From: Yeguia hominis
GTDB taxonomy: Bacteria > Bacillota > Clostridia > Oscillospirales > Acutalibacteraceae
Direction: 5' to 3'
Assembly: GCF_014384705.1 (NCBI RefSeq)
Contig: NZ_JACRSN010000020.1
Span: 1-64,000 of the forward strand
Length of the DNA stretch: 64,000 nucleotides
Position numbers and translations under genes: made by a program. The notes below the pieces were generated by a model, which worked only from the letters and a program-made list of their open reading frames with translations, was not told the origin of the DNA and did not search any database. Positions 8,486 to 17,423 of the stretch are shown in pieces; the first letter of the stretch is position 1; the number at the start of each line of letters is the position of its first letter.

Positions 8486-9757
8486 TCAGACCGATTTGGC
8501 GTTTGCAAGCAGATACCGTTCTGCTTCCGGGCACCACAGACCGTTATGCCGCGAGACAATTTCATCCAGCGCTGCAAACAGCGGATCGGTTTTTCCGCAT
8601 TCTGCAAAATCGGCAATTGCCGTGAGCGGAAGCTCGATGTGCGTATAAATCAGCTTCTTTCCGCCCGGGATCTTCGGCAGTGTCTTTGTGGTTTCCGGCA
8701 CGCAGTTGAGTCCGCCGATGTGCGTAATCATAGAGGACGGATTGATCTTGCCTTCCGACATCATGGACAACGCTTCAATCAGGTCGTCATTGTTTCCGCC
8801 GCTGTTGCCCGCAACGTGCGTAAAGAGATAATGCACATTGTAGAAGTTGAATTCCGCGGAGAACTGCGGATTGGTCGGGCCGGCGAAGAAATTGAGGCAG
8901 CCGTCCTGGCCGAGGATAGCGCTTCCCTGCTCTACAACCGGCTTGACCGGCGCATAGACATACACGTCGTCATATCCGCCGTCTGCCAGTGCACGCAGTT
9001 CTGCGACAGGATCCGCATATTTTGAAGTATCGGTATAGACCAGCTTCACGCCGTTTTTGGCCGCTTCCTCCGGCGTATAGATTGACGCTGCGCGGGAAAG
9101 CCGGGCTTCATCGATGTCCGTCACCACAAGCAGAGACGGTCGACGGTCGCAGTGGATCGCATAATCAATCGCACCGAGGCCCATCGGGCCTGCTCCGGCG
9201 AGCAGTGCCATTTTGCCGCCTTCTTTGATGCCCATCTGGTGGACATAGCTGCCGGGTGCAGTGTGATAGTTTACATGGAATCCGCCGATGATGCAGCTGA
9301 CCGGCTCCCCGAGCGAACCGCAATAATACGCTTCGCCGGTATATTTGAGCAGGCATCCGCGCTCCATAAATGCAGCAGGAATCACGACATAGGTCGCGTC
9401 GCCGCCGATATACGGGAAGGAATATCCCGGAGCTGCATGGACATTTTCCGGCAGGTTGATCGCCGGCTGGATGGCAAATTTATCGCCGGGTGCATAATCG
9501 TTTTCCCAGCGTTTGCCGACCTTCAGAATTTCGCCGCAGAATTCATGTCCAATAATGACCGGGTGCTCTGCAACGTCCGCCGGGACGCGCTTGTGCGCAG
9601 CGCCCTGGACGCAGGCCTTATAAGAGGACATGCAGATACTGTCGGAAACGACTTTTGCTAAAATTTCGTCGTCCTGCATCTCCGGCAGGTCAAATTCCTC
9701 AAGCCGCAAATCATTTGCACCGTAAATCCGAACTGCTTTCGTTTTCAATGGAACCAT
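8486..9757 (-). CDS. zinc-binding alcohol dehydrogenase family protein, SorE-like
   Basis: 423 residues of the medium-chain dehydrogenase family. The catalytic domain has VIIGHEFCGEILKVG, and the cofactor domain has LLAGAGPMGLGAIDYAI near residue 190. The length and central insert resemble L-sorbose-1-phosphate reductase (SorE) and related polyol-phosphate dehydrogenases, but the substrate here is unknown. It is the last gene of the operon, 18 bases after the fused E1. AAAGG lies directly against the ATG at 9757; a TTG three codons in (9748) would have better spacing, so the true start may be MKTKAVRIYG. It could recycle a sugar phosphate or aldehyde in the pathway. Confidence 0.75.
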   Translation of the reverse strand: MVPLKTKAVRIYGANDLRLEEFDLPEMQDDEILAKVVSDSICMSSYKACVQGAAHKRVPADVAEHPVIIGHEFCGEILKVGKRWENDYAPGDKFAIQPAINLPENVHAAPGYSFPYIGGDATYVVIPAAFMERGCLLKYTGEAYYCGSLGEPVSCIIGGFHVNYHTAPGSYVHQMGIKEGGKMALLAGAGPMGLGAIDYAIHCDRRPSLLVVTDIDEARLSRAASIYTPEEAAKNGVKLVYTDTSKYADPVAELRALADGGYDDVYVYAPVKPVVEQGSAILGQDGCLNFFAGPTNPQFSAEFNFYNVHYLFTHVAGNSGGNNDDLIEALSMMSEGKINPSSMITHIGGLNCVPETTKTLPKIPGGKKLIYTHIELPLTAIADFAECGKTDPLFAALDEIVSRHNGLWCPEAERYLLANAKSV

Positions 9758-9775
9758 CCTTTCTCTCTTTCCGAG

Positions 9776-12244
9776 TTATACACCGAGCTTGCTCTTGCGG
9801 AGCAGTTCCATGCTGGTGAAATTCTGTGTGGTTGTGTAGCCCGGAAGCGGGAGGATTTTCTCATGAATTGCGTCGAGAATCCATTCCGGCTGCGGGAAGA
9901 ACTCGTGGTCGAATTCAAACGCCGGCGTAATCCAGTTTTTCGCACCGACAACCACCGGAGGTGCATCGAGATAATCAAAGGCAAGCTGCGTGATGTTTTC
10001 TGCCATATCGTTGAGAATATTTCCGCGCGTGCAGGCGTCGCTTGCCAGCACAATCCGGCCGGTCTTCTTCACGGATTCGACAACCTTTTCATAGTTAAAC
10101 GGCACAATGCTGCGCGCGTCGATAATTTCCGCAGAAATTCCGTATTTCTCCTGAAGCTGATCCGCTGCCTTGATTGCCGTATACAGGGTAGAACCAATGG
10201 TCAGGATCGTAATGTCCTTCCCCTCTCTGCGGATTGCAGGCTCGCCAAACGGAACCTCGTAGGACTCCTTCGGCACGCCGTCCTTTACGAAACGCTCGCC
10301 CATATCATAAATACGCTGGCTCTCAAAGAACACCACCGGATCGGTTCCGTTGAGCGCTGCCGTCATTAGGCCCTTTGCATCATACGGCGTCGCCGGGAAA
10401 ACAACCTTAAGACCCGGAATATGTGCGCAGAGCGCTGTCCAGTCCTGAGAATGCTGCGCGCCGTATTTGGAACCAACGGAAACACGCAAAACAACCGGCA
10501 TTTTCAGGCCGCCCGCACTCATCGACTGCCATTTTGCAAGCTGGTTGAAGATTTCATCTCCGGCGCAGCCGATAAAGTCGCAATACATCAGCTCGACGAT
10601 TGCACGGCCGCCCGCCATTCCGTATCCAACTGCCGTTCCGACAATCGCAGATTCGGAAATCGGCGCATTAAAGAGCCGATGATGCGGAAGCGCTTCGGTC
10701 AATCCGCGGTATACCGCAAACGCGCCGCCCCAATCACGCACATCCTCACCGTAAGAAATCAGGGTCGGATCGGTATAGTATTTATCAAAGATTGCTTCGA
10801 ACAGGCCGTCGCGGATATTATAAAGCTTCAGCTTCGGAATTTCCTTGCCCTTCTCATCGTACGCGTACCGCGCGAGCGTCTGGATTTTCTTATAGCGCGG
10901 ATTTTCCTCTTTTGGATGGTTGACCTCGCAGGGACGGTCGTCCATCTTCTCCACTTTCTGATTGGAGAACATGAATTTCTCGATGAAGTCCGGATGTTTT
11001 TTATAATCCGTGTACGGCGCAACCTCGAGATCAGAAGCCAGCATAAACATTCTCTTATTGCGGTCAATTGCCTTATCGTGGATTGCGTCGACTTCTTCCT
11101 GCGTCGCCACGCCGGCGTCGACAATCTGCTTCGGGAAGACCGTCAGCGGGTCGTACTGCTGCCATGCCTCAAGCTCCTCGTTGGTACGGTAGGACATTGC
11201 GTCGGAGGTGGAGTGTCCGGTGAAGCGATACGTCACCATATCGAGCAGAACCGGGCCGTTTCCTGCCTTGATGTCCGCGATCTTTCTGCGGTATGCATCG
11301 ATAACAGCCAGCGGATTCCAGCCGTTGACACGTTCTGCATTCATCTGATTTTCGGAGATGCAGCCCAAACGCACCAGATCGCCGTATGCCATGGTCTCGC
11401 CCTTGGTCTGACCGCCCATGCCGTAGTGGTTGTTGCTGAAATTGAAGATCACCGGCAAACCGCCCCGATAGCCATCTTCCCAAAGTTTTGTGAACTGCTG
11501 CATGGCAGCAAAGTTCATGGCCTCAAAAACCGGGCCGCGCGCAGCAGAACCGTCTCCCAGGTTCGCGACGACGACGCCGTCTTTTTTATTGCACTTTTTG
11601 TAAAGCGCCGCGCCGGTTGCAATCGGGCCGGAACCGCCGACGATTGCATTGTTCGGGAAAATTCCGAACGGCAGGAAGAATGCATGCATCGAGCCGCCCA
11701 GTCCGCGGGAGAACCCGCAGTCCTTCGCAAACAGTTCGCTCATAATTCCGAAAATGAAGAAGTCTTCCGCCTGCTCTTTGACGGTCTTTTCGCCGGAATA
11801 TTTTTGGATAATGCCATAGTTGACGCCATCGTTAAAGCTCTTCATGATTTCAATGAGCTTCTCATCCGGCAGCTTCTTAATGGCGGAAAGGCCTTTTGCG
11901 ATGACTTCGTGGTGGCTGCGGTGGCTGCCGAAGATCAGATCATCCACGCCGAGTGAAAAGGCTTCGCCGACTGCGGTCGCTTCCTGGCCTGCCGCAAGAT
12001 GCGCCGGACCGGGATATGTAAATTCCTTATCATTGTAGTTGCCCTTTTGCTTGATGGTCATCAGCATGGTTTCAAATTCCCGAATGGAAACCATATCCTC
12101 ATACATGCCGAGGAGCTCTTCTTTTGTAAAATTCTCTTTTTCTTCCGCCACTGTCTTGTTGTAATGGCAGACCGGAATGTCTTGCAGAACGATTTCGCGT
12201 TTTTCAAAGTTCTTTTCCGGATCGATGAACAGTGATTTTGGCAT
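9776..12244 (-). CDS. 2-oxoacid dehydrogenase E1, alpha and beta subunits fused
   Basis: 822 residues combining both E1 chains that are usually separate. Residues about 40-420 are the alpha part with the thiamine diphosphate motif LGDGSAARGPVFEAMN and the NNHYGMGG segment. Residues about 470-810 are the beta part with ISYGEDVRDWGG, SESAIVGTAVGYGMAGG and GSKYGAQHSQDW. Decarboxylates a 2-oxoacid and passes the acyl group to lipoyl-E2. The substrate (pyruvate, branched-chain or acetoin-type) cannot be fixed by eye. Single-chain alpha-beta E1 forms occur in some anaerobes. GAGGA precedes the ATG. E3 and E2 lie immediately upstream in the same transcript, so a full complex is encoded. Confidence 0.9.
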   Translation of the reverse strand: MPKSLFIDPEKNFEKREIVLQDIPVCHYNKTVAEEKENFTKEELLGMYEDMVSIREFETMLMTIKQKGNYNDKEFTYPGPAHLAAGQEATAVGEAFSLGVDDLIFGSHRSHHEVIAKGLSAIKKLPDEKLIEIMKSFNDGVNYGIIQKYSGEKTVKEQAEDFFIFGIMSELFAKDCGFSRGLGGSMHAFFLPFGIFPNNAIVGGSGPIATGAALYKKCNKKDGVVVANLGDGSAARGPVFEAMNFAAMQQFTKLWEDGYRGGLPVIFNFSNNHYGMGGQTKGETMAYGDLVRLGCISENQMNAERVNGWNPLAVIDAYRRKIADIKAGNGPVLLDMVTYRFTGHSTSDAMSYRTNEELEAWQQYDPLTVFPKQIVDAGVATQEEVDAIHDKAIDRNKRMFMLASDLEVAPYTDYKKHPDFIEKFMFSNQKVEKMDDRPCEVNHPKEENPRYKKIQTLARYAYDEKGKEIPKLKLYNIRDGLFEAIFDKYYTDPTLISYGEDVRDWGGAFAVYRGLTEALPHHRLFNAPISESAIVGTAVGYGMAGGRAIVELMYCDFIGCAGDEIFNQLAKWQSMSAGGLKMPVVLRVSVGSKYGAQHSQDWTALCAHIPGLKVVFPATPYDAKGLMTAALNGTDPVVFFESQRIYDMGERFVKDGVPKESYEVPFGEPAIRREGKDITILTIGSTLYTAIKAADQLQEKYGISAEIIDARSIVPFNYEKVVESVKKTGRIVLASDACTRGNILNDMAENITQLAFDYLDAPPVVVGAKNWITPAFEFDHEFFPQPEWILDAIHEKILPLPGYTTTQNFTSMELLRKSKLGV

Positions 12245-12325
12245 AATGATATCCTCTTTTCTTTCCTAGTTCATGGGTCCGGCGGCAAAACATCTGAATT
12301 TGCCGCCGCCTGCCCGGATTGCCTG

Positions 12326-13696
12326 TCAGTCAATTTCAAACAGCGCTTCGCGAATCACTTCGCAAACCGTCGGATGCGGGAACACGATTTCCTTCAGATC
12401 TGCGATCCGCATTTCCGTTTCGATCATCATGGCGGCGCCATAGATGCTCTCAGAAGGATATCCACCGATCATATGCACACCCAGCACCCGATGGTACCGT
12501 TTGTCATATACGATCTTGCAGATTCCGTTTCCGCCTTCATTTTCCGCAATATAGCGGCCGGACGCGCGCATTGTCATCTTGACAACCCCGACATCATATC
12601 CTTTTTTCTGTGCCGATGCCTCGGTTTCTCCGACACTCGCGACTTCAGGATTGGTATAAATTACGCCCGGAATTGCACAGTAGCGCATGCGATCCGGTTT
12701 TCCGAGCATGGTGTTGACTGCAACTTCTCCTTCGCGGTATGCCGTATGTGCAAGCATGGAAACGCCGTTGACATCGCCCGCCGCATAGACGCCGGAAATA
12801 TTGGTCCGCATCTGCTCGTCGGTTTTAATTGCGCCGCGTTCCAAATAGACGCCCAGATTTTCAAGGCCGTATCCGGTTGTCACCGCCCGGCGTCCGATGG
12901 AGCAAAGCACCACATCCGCCGCAGCTTCTGCTTTGGCACCGTTTTCCTCATAGAGCACTTTTCCCTGCTCCACGCCGGTCACTTTGCAGCCGAGTTTGAA
13001 GGCCACGCCTTTTTTCTGGTAGGCCTCCAGCAGAAGTTTGGAAATTTCCCGATCCGTCTCCCCGGCAATATGGTCCAGCATTTCGATCACCGTGACCTCG
13101 CTGCCGGCCGAATTGAAATAGGACGCCATTTCCAGACCGATGACACCGCCGCCGATGACAACAAGCTTTTTGGACAGTTCGTTCAAATCGAAGATTTCAT
13201 GATTGGTTACGACAAAGCCCGCTGCAAGTCCTTCCCGCAGACCGGGAATCGGCGGAACCACCGCAGTAGAACCGGTCGCAATCAGCAGGTTTTTCGCAAG
13301 ATACGTTTCCTCGCCGGCTTTCACTTCGATACCGGATTCGGTTTTCCCGAGGATTTCTCCGCCGCAGGAAAGCACCTTTACGCCAGCGCGCTTCATTTTT
13401 CCGGCAACGCCGGTAACAAGCGTTTTGACAACCTTCTTTTTCCGCGCAACGACTTTTACGTGATCAAGCACAACATTTTCTGCGGTTACGCCGTACTGCT
13501 CGCTGTGGCGCGCGTGGTCGTACATTTTCGCGGAGTTGAGCAGGGTTTTCGAAGGAATGCAGCCTTCATTCAGGCAGACGCCGCCGAGCGCATTTTTTTC
13601 AATCAGCAGGGTCTTCAGCCCGCCGTGCGCTGCGCGTTCCGCCGCATTATATCCCGCCGGGCCGCCGCCCAGCACAATCAGATCATATTGTTCCAT
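12326..13696 (-). CDS. lpdA: dihydrolipoyl dehydrogenase (E3)
   Basis: Reoxidises dihydrolipoamide on E2 with NAD+ through FAD. The 456-residue protein has the FAD dinucleotide motif VLGGGPAGYNAAERAA at the N terminus, the redox-active disulfide in GGVCLNEGCIPSKTLL, the NAD site VIGGGVIGLEMA near residue 170, and the catalytic HPTVCEVIREA at the C terminus. The ATG at 13696 follows GGGAGG by about 7 bases. It begins 16 bases after the E2 stop and precedes the fused E1, so the three proteins are made together. Confidence 0.96.
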   Translation of the reverse strand: MEQYDLIVLGGGPAGYNAAERAAHGGLKTLLIEKNALGGVCLNEGCIPSKTLLNSAKMYDHARHSEQYGVTAENVVLDHVKVVARKKKVVKTLVTGVAGKMKRAGVKVLSCGGEILGKTESGIEVKAGEETYLAKNLLIATGSTAVVPPIPGLREGLAAGFVVTNHEIFDLNELSKKLVVIGGGVIGLEMASYFNSAGSEVTVIEMLDHIAGETDREISKLLLEAYQKKGVAFKLGCKVTGVEQGKVLYEENGAKAEAAADVVLCSIGRRAVTTGYGLENLGVYLERGAIKTDEQMRTNISGVYAAGDVNGVSMLAHTAYREGEVAVNTMLGKPDRMRYCAIPGVIYTNPEVASVGETEASAQKKGYDVGVVKMTMRASGRYIAENEGGNGICKIVYDKRYHRVLGVHMIGGYPSESIYGAAMMIETEMRIADLKEIVFPHPTVCEVIREALFEID

Positions 13697-13712
13697 TTTG
13701 CTGCCTCCCGCC

Positions 13713-15047
13713 TTATTTGCACAGTGCAACAGAGAAGTTCTCCAGCACCGATTTCAGTTCTGCCAGGAATTTCGATGCCGGCGCACCGTCCACTGCTCTG
13801 TGGTCATAGGTGAGCGAAAGGCCCATCGCCGGATACGCCTTAAGCGCGCCGTCGGATTCACGAACACGCGTGGTGATGGTATCCACGCCGAGGATACCCG
13901 TCTGCGGCGGATTGATTACCGGCGTAAAGCTCTCCACGCCGAAAGAACCGACATTAGAAACCGTAAAGGAAGCGCCTGTCAGAAGGTCCGGATTGATATT
14001 GCCCTGCTGGCAGGATGCTGCCAGTGCTTTGGCCTCTCCGGCGATTTCATTGAGCGACTTTTGATCCGCATTGCGAATGGTCGGAACCATCAGGCCGCGG
14101 GGGGTATCCACTGCGATTCCCAGATGCACGCCTTTAAAGAACCGCATCATATCGTTTCCAATATAGTGCGCATTGAGCGCGCGGTGTTCTTCTTTTGCAA
14201 GCACGCGGGAAACCGCAAACAGCACAATATCATTGAGCGTAATATTGTTCAGGCTGAGTTTTTCCGCATTGGCCTTGAGCTTTTTGCGAAGCGCCATGAT
14301 TTCTGTCGCATCAAAGGTCAAGGTGTGCGTCAGCTGCGGAATCGTCGTGAGAGAAAGCGTCATGGACTTTGCAATTGCCTTGCGGATTCCACTCATCTTC
14401 TCATCGGTGTATTCCGGCGCCGCTTCTGCCGCTACAGGCGCTGCTGCCGGAGCCGTTCCGATATCCGCAACAGCAAACCGTCCGCCAATGCCGGTACCGC
14501 CGGCACCCGCAAACGCACCCGAGGCCGCATAGGTTGCAGCCGGTCCTTTTTCCAGCAGCGTGCGGACGTCGCGTTCGATGACGCGGCCTTCCGCACCGGT
14601 CGGCGCTGCATAACGCAGATCCGTCCCGGTCTTTTCTGCAAGATGTTTTGCACGCGGGGAGGCTTTGACAAACCCATCTCCCGACGCTGCTGCAGAAGGC
14701 GCAGCCTGTACATTGGCAGCTGTTGTATCCGGAGCAGCAGCCGGCGCTTCTTCCGCGGCTTCCTCCGGCTCTTCTTCTTTCGCCGGAGCAAATTCTGCGG
14801 TGCTCTCGCCTTCCTGTCCGATGACGCAGACATTCGTCATAACCGGGACATCGTCGCCCTCTTTTGCGAACTGCTCCAGAAGGATTCCTTCGGCTTCCGA
14901 AGTCTCGTCAATCGTGGATTTGTCGGTTTCGTATGTAAAGAGCAGATCTCCGACCTTTACAGCGTCCCCTTTTTTCTTGTGCCACTCTGTCAGAATACAG
15001 CTTTCAACAGAAATTCCGACTTTCGGCATCATTACTGGTGTTGCCAT
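13713..15047 (-). CDS. dihydrolipoamide acyltransferase (E2)
   Basis: Core of the 2-oxoacid dehydrogenase complex. 444 residues: lipoyl domain 1-80 with the lipoylated Lys in YETDKSTIDE; an Ala/Pro/Glu-rich linker 80-125; a peripheral subunit-binding domain around KASPRAKHLAEKTG; a second linker; and a catalytic domain from about 215 with the active-site DHRAVDG near residue 415. Only one lipoyl domain is seen. The start is the ATG at 15047 with AGGAGG upstream, not the longer frame. No lipoate ligase is seen nearby, so E2 lipoylation must depend on genes elsewhere. Confidence 0.95.
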   Translation of the reverse strand: MATPVMMPKVGISVESCILTEWHKKKGDAVKVGDLLFTYETDKSTIDETSEAEGILLEQFAKEGDDVPVMTNVCVIGQEGESTAEFAPAKEEEPEEAAEEAPAAAPDTTAANVQAAPSAAASGDGFVKASPRAKHLAEKTGTDLRYAAPTGAEGRVIERDVRTLLEKGPAATYAASGAFAGAGGTGIGGRFAVADIGTAPAAAPVAAEAAPEYTDEKMSGIRKAIAKSMTLSLTTIPQLTHTLTFDATEIMALRKKLKANAEKLSLNNITLNDIVLFAVSRVLAKEEHRALNAHYIGNDMMRFFKGVHLGIAVDTPRGLMVPTIRNADQKSLNEIAGEAKALAASCQQGNINPDLLTGASFTVSNVGSFGVESFTPVINPPQTGILGVDTITTRVRESDGALKAYPAMGLSLTYDHRAVDGAPASKFLAELKSVLENFSVALCK

Positions 15048-15135
15048 TTGTTTTCTGTGCCTCCTGATTCTGTTTATTTGCATGCGCACGACAGGAAAAC
15101 GGGCTCTCCCTTTCCTCTCGCGCGTAATCAGCGTG

Positions 15136-15903
15136 TTATTCCCAACGAATTTCCACATTTTGTGCCTGCGCCGCCTGTAAAAGTTCTGCCGGCGGCTCTT
15201 TTTCTGTAATCAGAACATCCACCGCTTCCAGCATCGCAAACGTAAACGGCATGGTATGGCCAAATTTACTGGAATCCGCAAGCATAATGGTTTTTTTCGC
15301 CTTTTTTACAATCCGCTTTTTCAGTTCACACTCGCTGTAATTTCCGCAGGTAAAGCCCGCGTCAACTGTAAAAGCAGACGGCGCCATGACAGCCAAATCG
15401 AAATTTAAATGTTCCACAAAATCGATGGACTGCATACCTGAAACTGAAAGCGTTTCCCGATTGACAAGACCGCCGATCAGATTGACACTCGGTGCATAAC
15501 GCTTGGAAATTTCCAGGGCAATATTCGGCGCACTGGTCAGAATCGAAAGATGAATATCCGGCAAATTCTTCGCCAGTGTCATCAGTGTTGTTCCGGAGTC
15601 CAGGAAAATCGACCGTCCTGCGCTGATATAATCCGACGCAATCCGCGCGATATGGTTCTTGGATTCCTGATTCTGCGACAGACGCTGTTCGTAAAGGTCT
15701 TCCCGTCCTGCGCCCGGCAGCGATTTAATATATCGGATTCCGCCCTTGATGCGAACCGCCTCTCCGGCGTTCTCGAAATATTCCAAATCACGGCGTAAGG
15801 TCATCGAGGAGACCTCGGTAAAAATCTTCTCAAGCTCCTTTAAGGAAACAGCTCCCTTTTGCCGGAGAAGTTCCAGTATTTTCTGTCTTCGTTCAAAACT
15901 CAC
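15136..15903 (-). CDS. DeoR/GlpR-family transcriptional regulator
   Basis: 255 residues. An N-terminal winged helix (ERRQKILELL, then SMTLRRDLEYFENAG) is followed by a sugar-phosphate sensor domain with the family's SGTTLMTLAKNLP and GGLVNRETLSVSG segments. These proteins usually repress sugar operons and are released by a phosphorylated intermediate. It starts at GTG (15903) with GGGGA 10 bases upstream. Lying inside the deoxysugar operon, it is the natural candidate to bind the inverted repeats at 20726-20806. The inducer may be a ketose-1-phosphate, but that is inference. Confidence 0.92.
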   Translation of the reverse strand: MSFERRQKILELLRQKGAVSLKELEKIFTEVSSMTLRRDLEYFENAGEAVRIKGGIRYIKSLPGAGREDLYEQRLSQNQESKNHIARIASDYISAGRSIFLDSGTTLMTLAKNLPDIHLSILTSAPNIALEISKRYAPSVNLIGGLVNRETLSVSGMQSIDFVEHLNFDLAVMAPSAFTVDAGFTCGNYSECELKKRIVKKAKKTIMLADSSKFGHTMPFTFAMLEAVDVLITEKEPPAELLQAAQAQNVEIRWE

Positions 15904-15935
15904 TGCAGAGTTCCCCTTTCTGCGCGTTTCCCAAA

Positions 15936-17402
15936 TCAGGCCTGATATTGCAGAAAGCGCTCATATACGGCGTCCCATTTTTTGCAGTCCGCCGGAAGAT
16001 ACGTTTTGGTATTGGAAGAAGCGGCAACCGCCTGACGCACCTGAGAAAGGTTCTCAAATTCTCCGAGCGTCATCAGCTGTACCGCAATATTTCCGGTAAC
16101 AGTCGCCTCCATCGGACCCGCAACCACTTTTTTGTTGCAGGCGTTCGCCGTAATCTGGCAGAGGAAACCGTCCTTAACACCGCCGCCGATCACATGGATC
16201 GTCTCATAGTTCCGGCCGGTGATATCTTCTACCATTTCCAGCGAACTGCGGTGTTTCAGGGCAAGGCTCTCATAGATACAGCGCATCACTTCTCCGCGGT
16301 TCTCTGGAACGGGCTGCCCGGTCCGTTTGCAGAATTCCCGCACACGGTTCGGCAAATTGCCCGGCATTTCAAATTCCGGCGCATTCGGATCGATAAAGGA
16401 ACGGAACGGCTCTGCTGCCAGCGCCGCAACCTCCAGATCGTGATAACTTACGTCAAAGCCTTCCCTGCGCCACTGCCGCCTGGATTCCTGAATCAACCAA
16501 AGCCCCATTGTGCTTTTGAGCAGACGCGTTGTACGGTTGATTCCGCCTTCATTGGTCAGATTATAGTGCAGCGTTTTTTCGTTGATGCAAGGTTTTTCAA
16601 GCTCGGTTCCAAACAGTGACCAGGTTCCGCAGCTGATGTAGATAAAATCTTTTTCCTTCGTCGGAATTGCCGCTACTGCGGACGCCGTATCGTGCGCGGC
16701 AACCGAAATGACCGGCACCTTCGGAACGTCCAGCTCTTCGCAGATTGCATCGGAAAGCTCTCCGTAAATCGTGCCCGCGTCATGCAGTTTCGGCAAAATC
16801 CGTGTCGGAATGCCCAGCTTTTCCAGCATCTCATAGCACCAGTCGCCGGTATTCGGATTCATCAGCTGCGTGGTCGACGCCATGGTATACTCCGCGCTGA
16901 TTTTTCCGGTCAGGAAATAAGAAAACAGATCTGGCATAAACAGGATTTTTTCCGTTCTCTCTAAGAGTTCCGGACGTTCCTTCGCAAGGTACATCAGCTG
17001 ATACAGGCTGTTGATCCGCATAAACTGGATCCCTGTCTGCCGATAAACTTCTTCGCGCGGTACGGCCGCAAAGACTTCCTCCATCATGCGATCGGTCCGC
17101 AGATCCCGGTAATGCACCGGATTCTGCAAAAGATCGCCATGCCGGTCAATCAGACCGAAGTCGACGCCCCAGGTATCGATCGCAATGCTGTCGAAGCCGC
17201 CTTCCTGTTTTGCCTGTGTAATGCCGACCTTAATCTGCTGAAACAGATAAGGAAAATCCCAGTAGAGCGTCCCGTTAAGGGACACCGGGTTATTTTCAAA
17301 CCGATGAATTTCCCGAAATTCAATTTTTCCGTTCTGGAAAGAACCGAGCATCGCCCGGCCGCTGGAAGCACCAAAGTCAAAAGCCAATACTTTTTTAGGC
17401 AT
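15936..17402 (-). CDS. rhaB: rhamnulokinase
   Basis: FGGY-type kinase that phosphorylates L-rhamnulose at O1. 488 residues, the usual length. The N terminus has AFDFGASSGRAMLG, the substrate domain has IAIDTWGVDFGLID, and the C-terminal ATPase part has HVIGGGVKDGFLCQ with the rhamnulokinase-type GGVKD variant. The match is better to RhaB than to FucK. AAAGGAG lies 7 bases before the ATG. It is flanked by the PHP gene (21 bases upstream) and the DeoR gene (32 bases downstream), all on one strand. Confidence 0.92.
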   Translation of the reverse strand: MPKKVLAFDFGASSGRAMLGSFQNGKIEFREIHRFENNPVSLNGTLYWDFPYLFQQIKVGITQAKQEGGFDSIAIDTWGVDFGLIDRHGDLLQNPVHYRDLRTDRMMEEVFAAVPREEVYRQTGIQFMRINSLYQLMYLAKERPELLERTEKILFMPDLFSYFLTGKISAEYTMASTTQLMNPNTGDWCYEMLEKLGIPTRILPKLHDAGTIYGELSDAICEELDVPKVPVISVAAHDTASAVAAIPTKEKDFIYISCGTWSLFGTELEKPCINEKTLHYNLTNEGGINRTTRLLKSTMGLWLIQESRRQWRREGFDVSYHDLEVAALAAEPFRSFIDPNAPEFEMPGNLPNRVREFCKRTGQPVPENRGEVMRCIYESLALKHRSSLEMVEDITGRNYETIHVIGGGVKDGFLCQITANACNKKVVAGPMEATVTGNIAVQLMTLGEFENLSQVRQAVAASSNTKTYLPADCKKWDAVYERFLQYQA

Positions 17403-17423
17403 TTCAAGTTCTCCTTTCCAAAA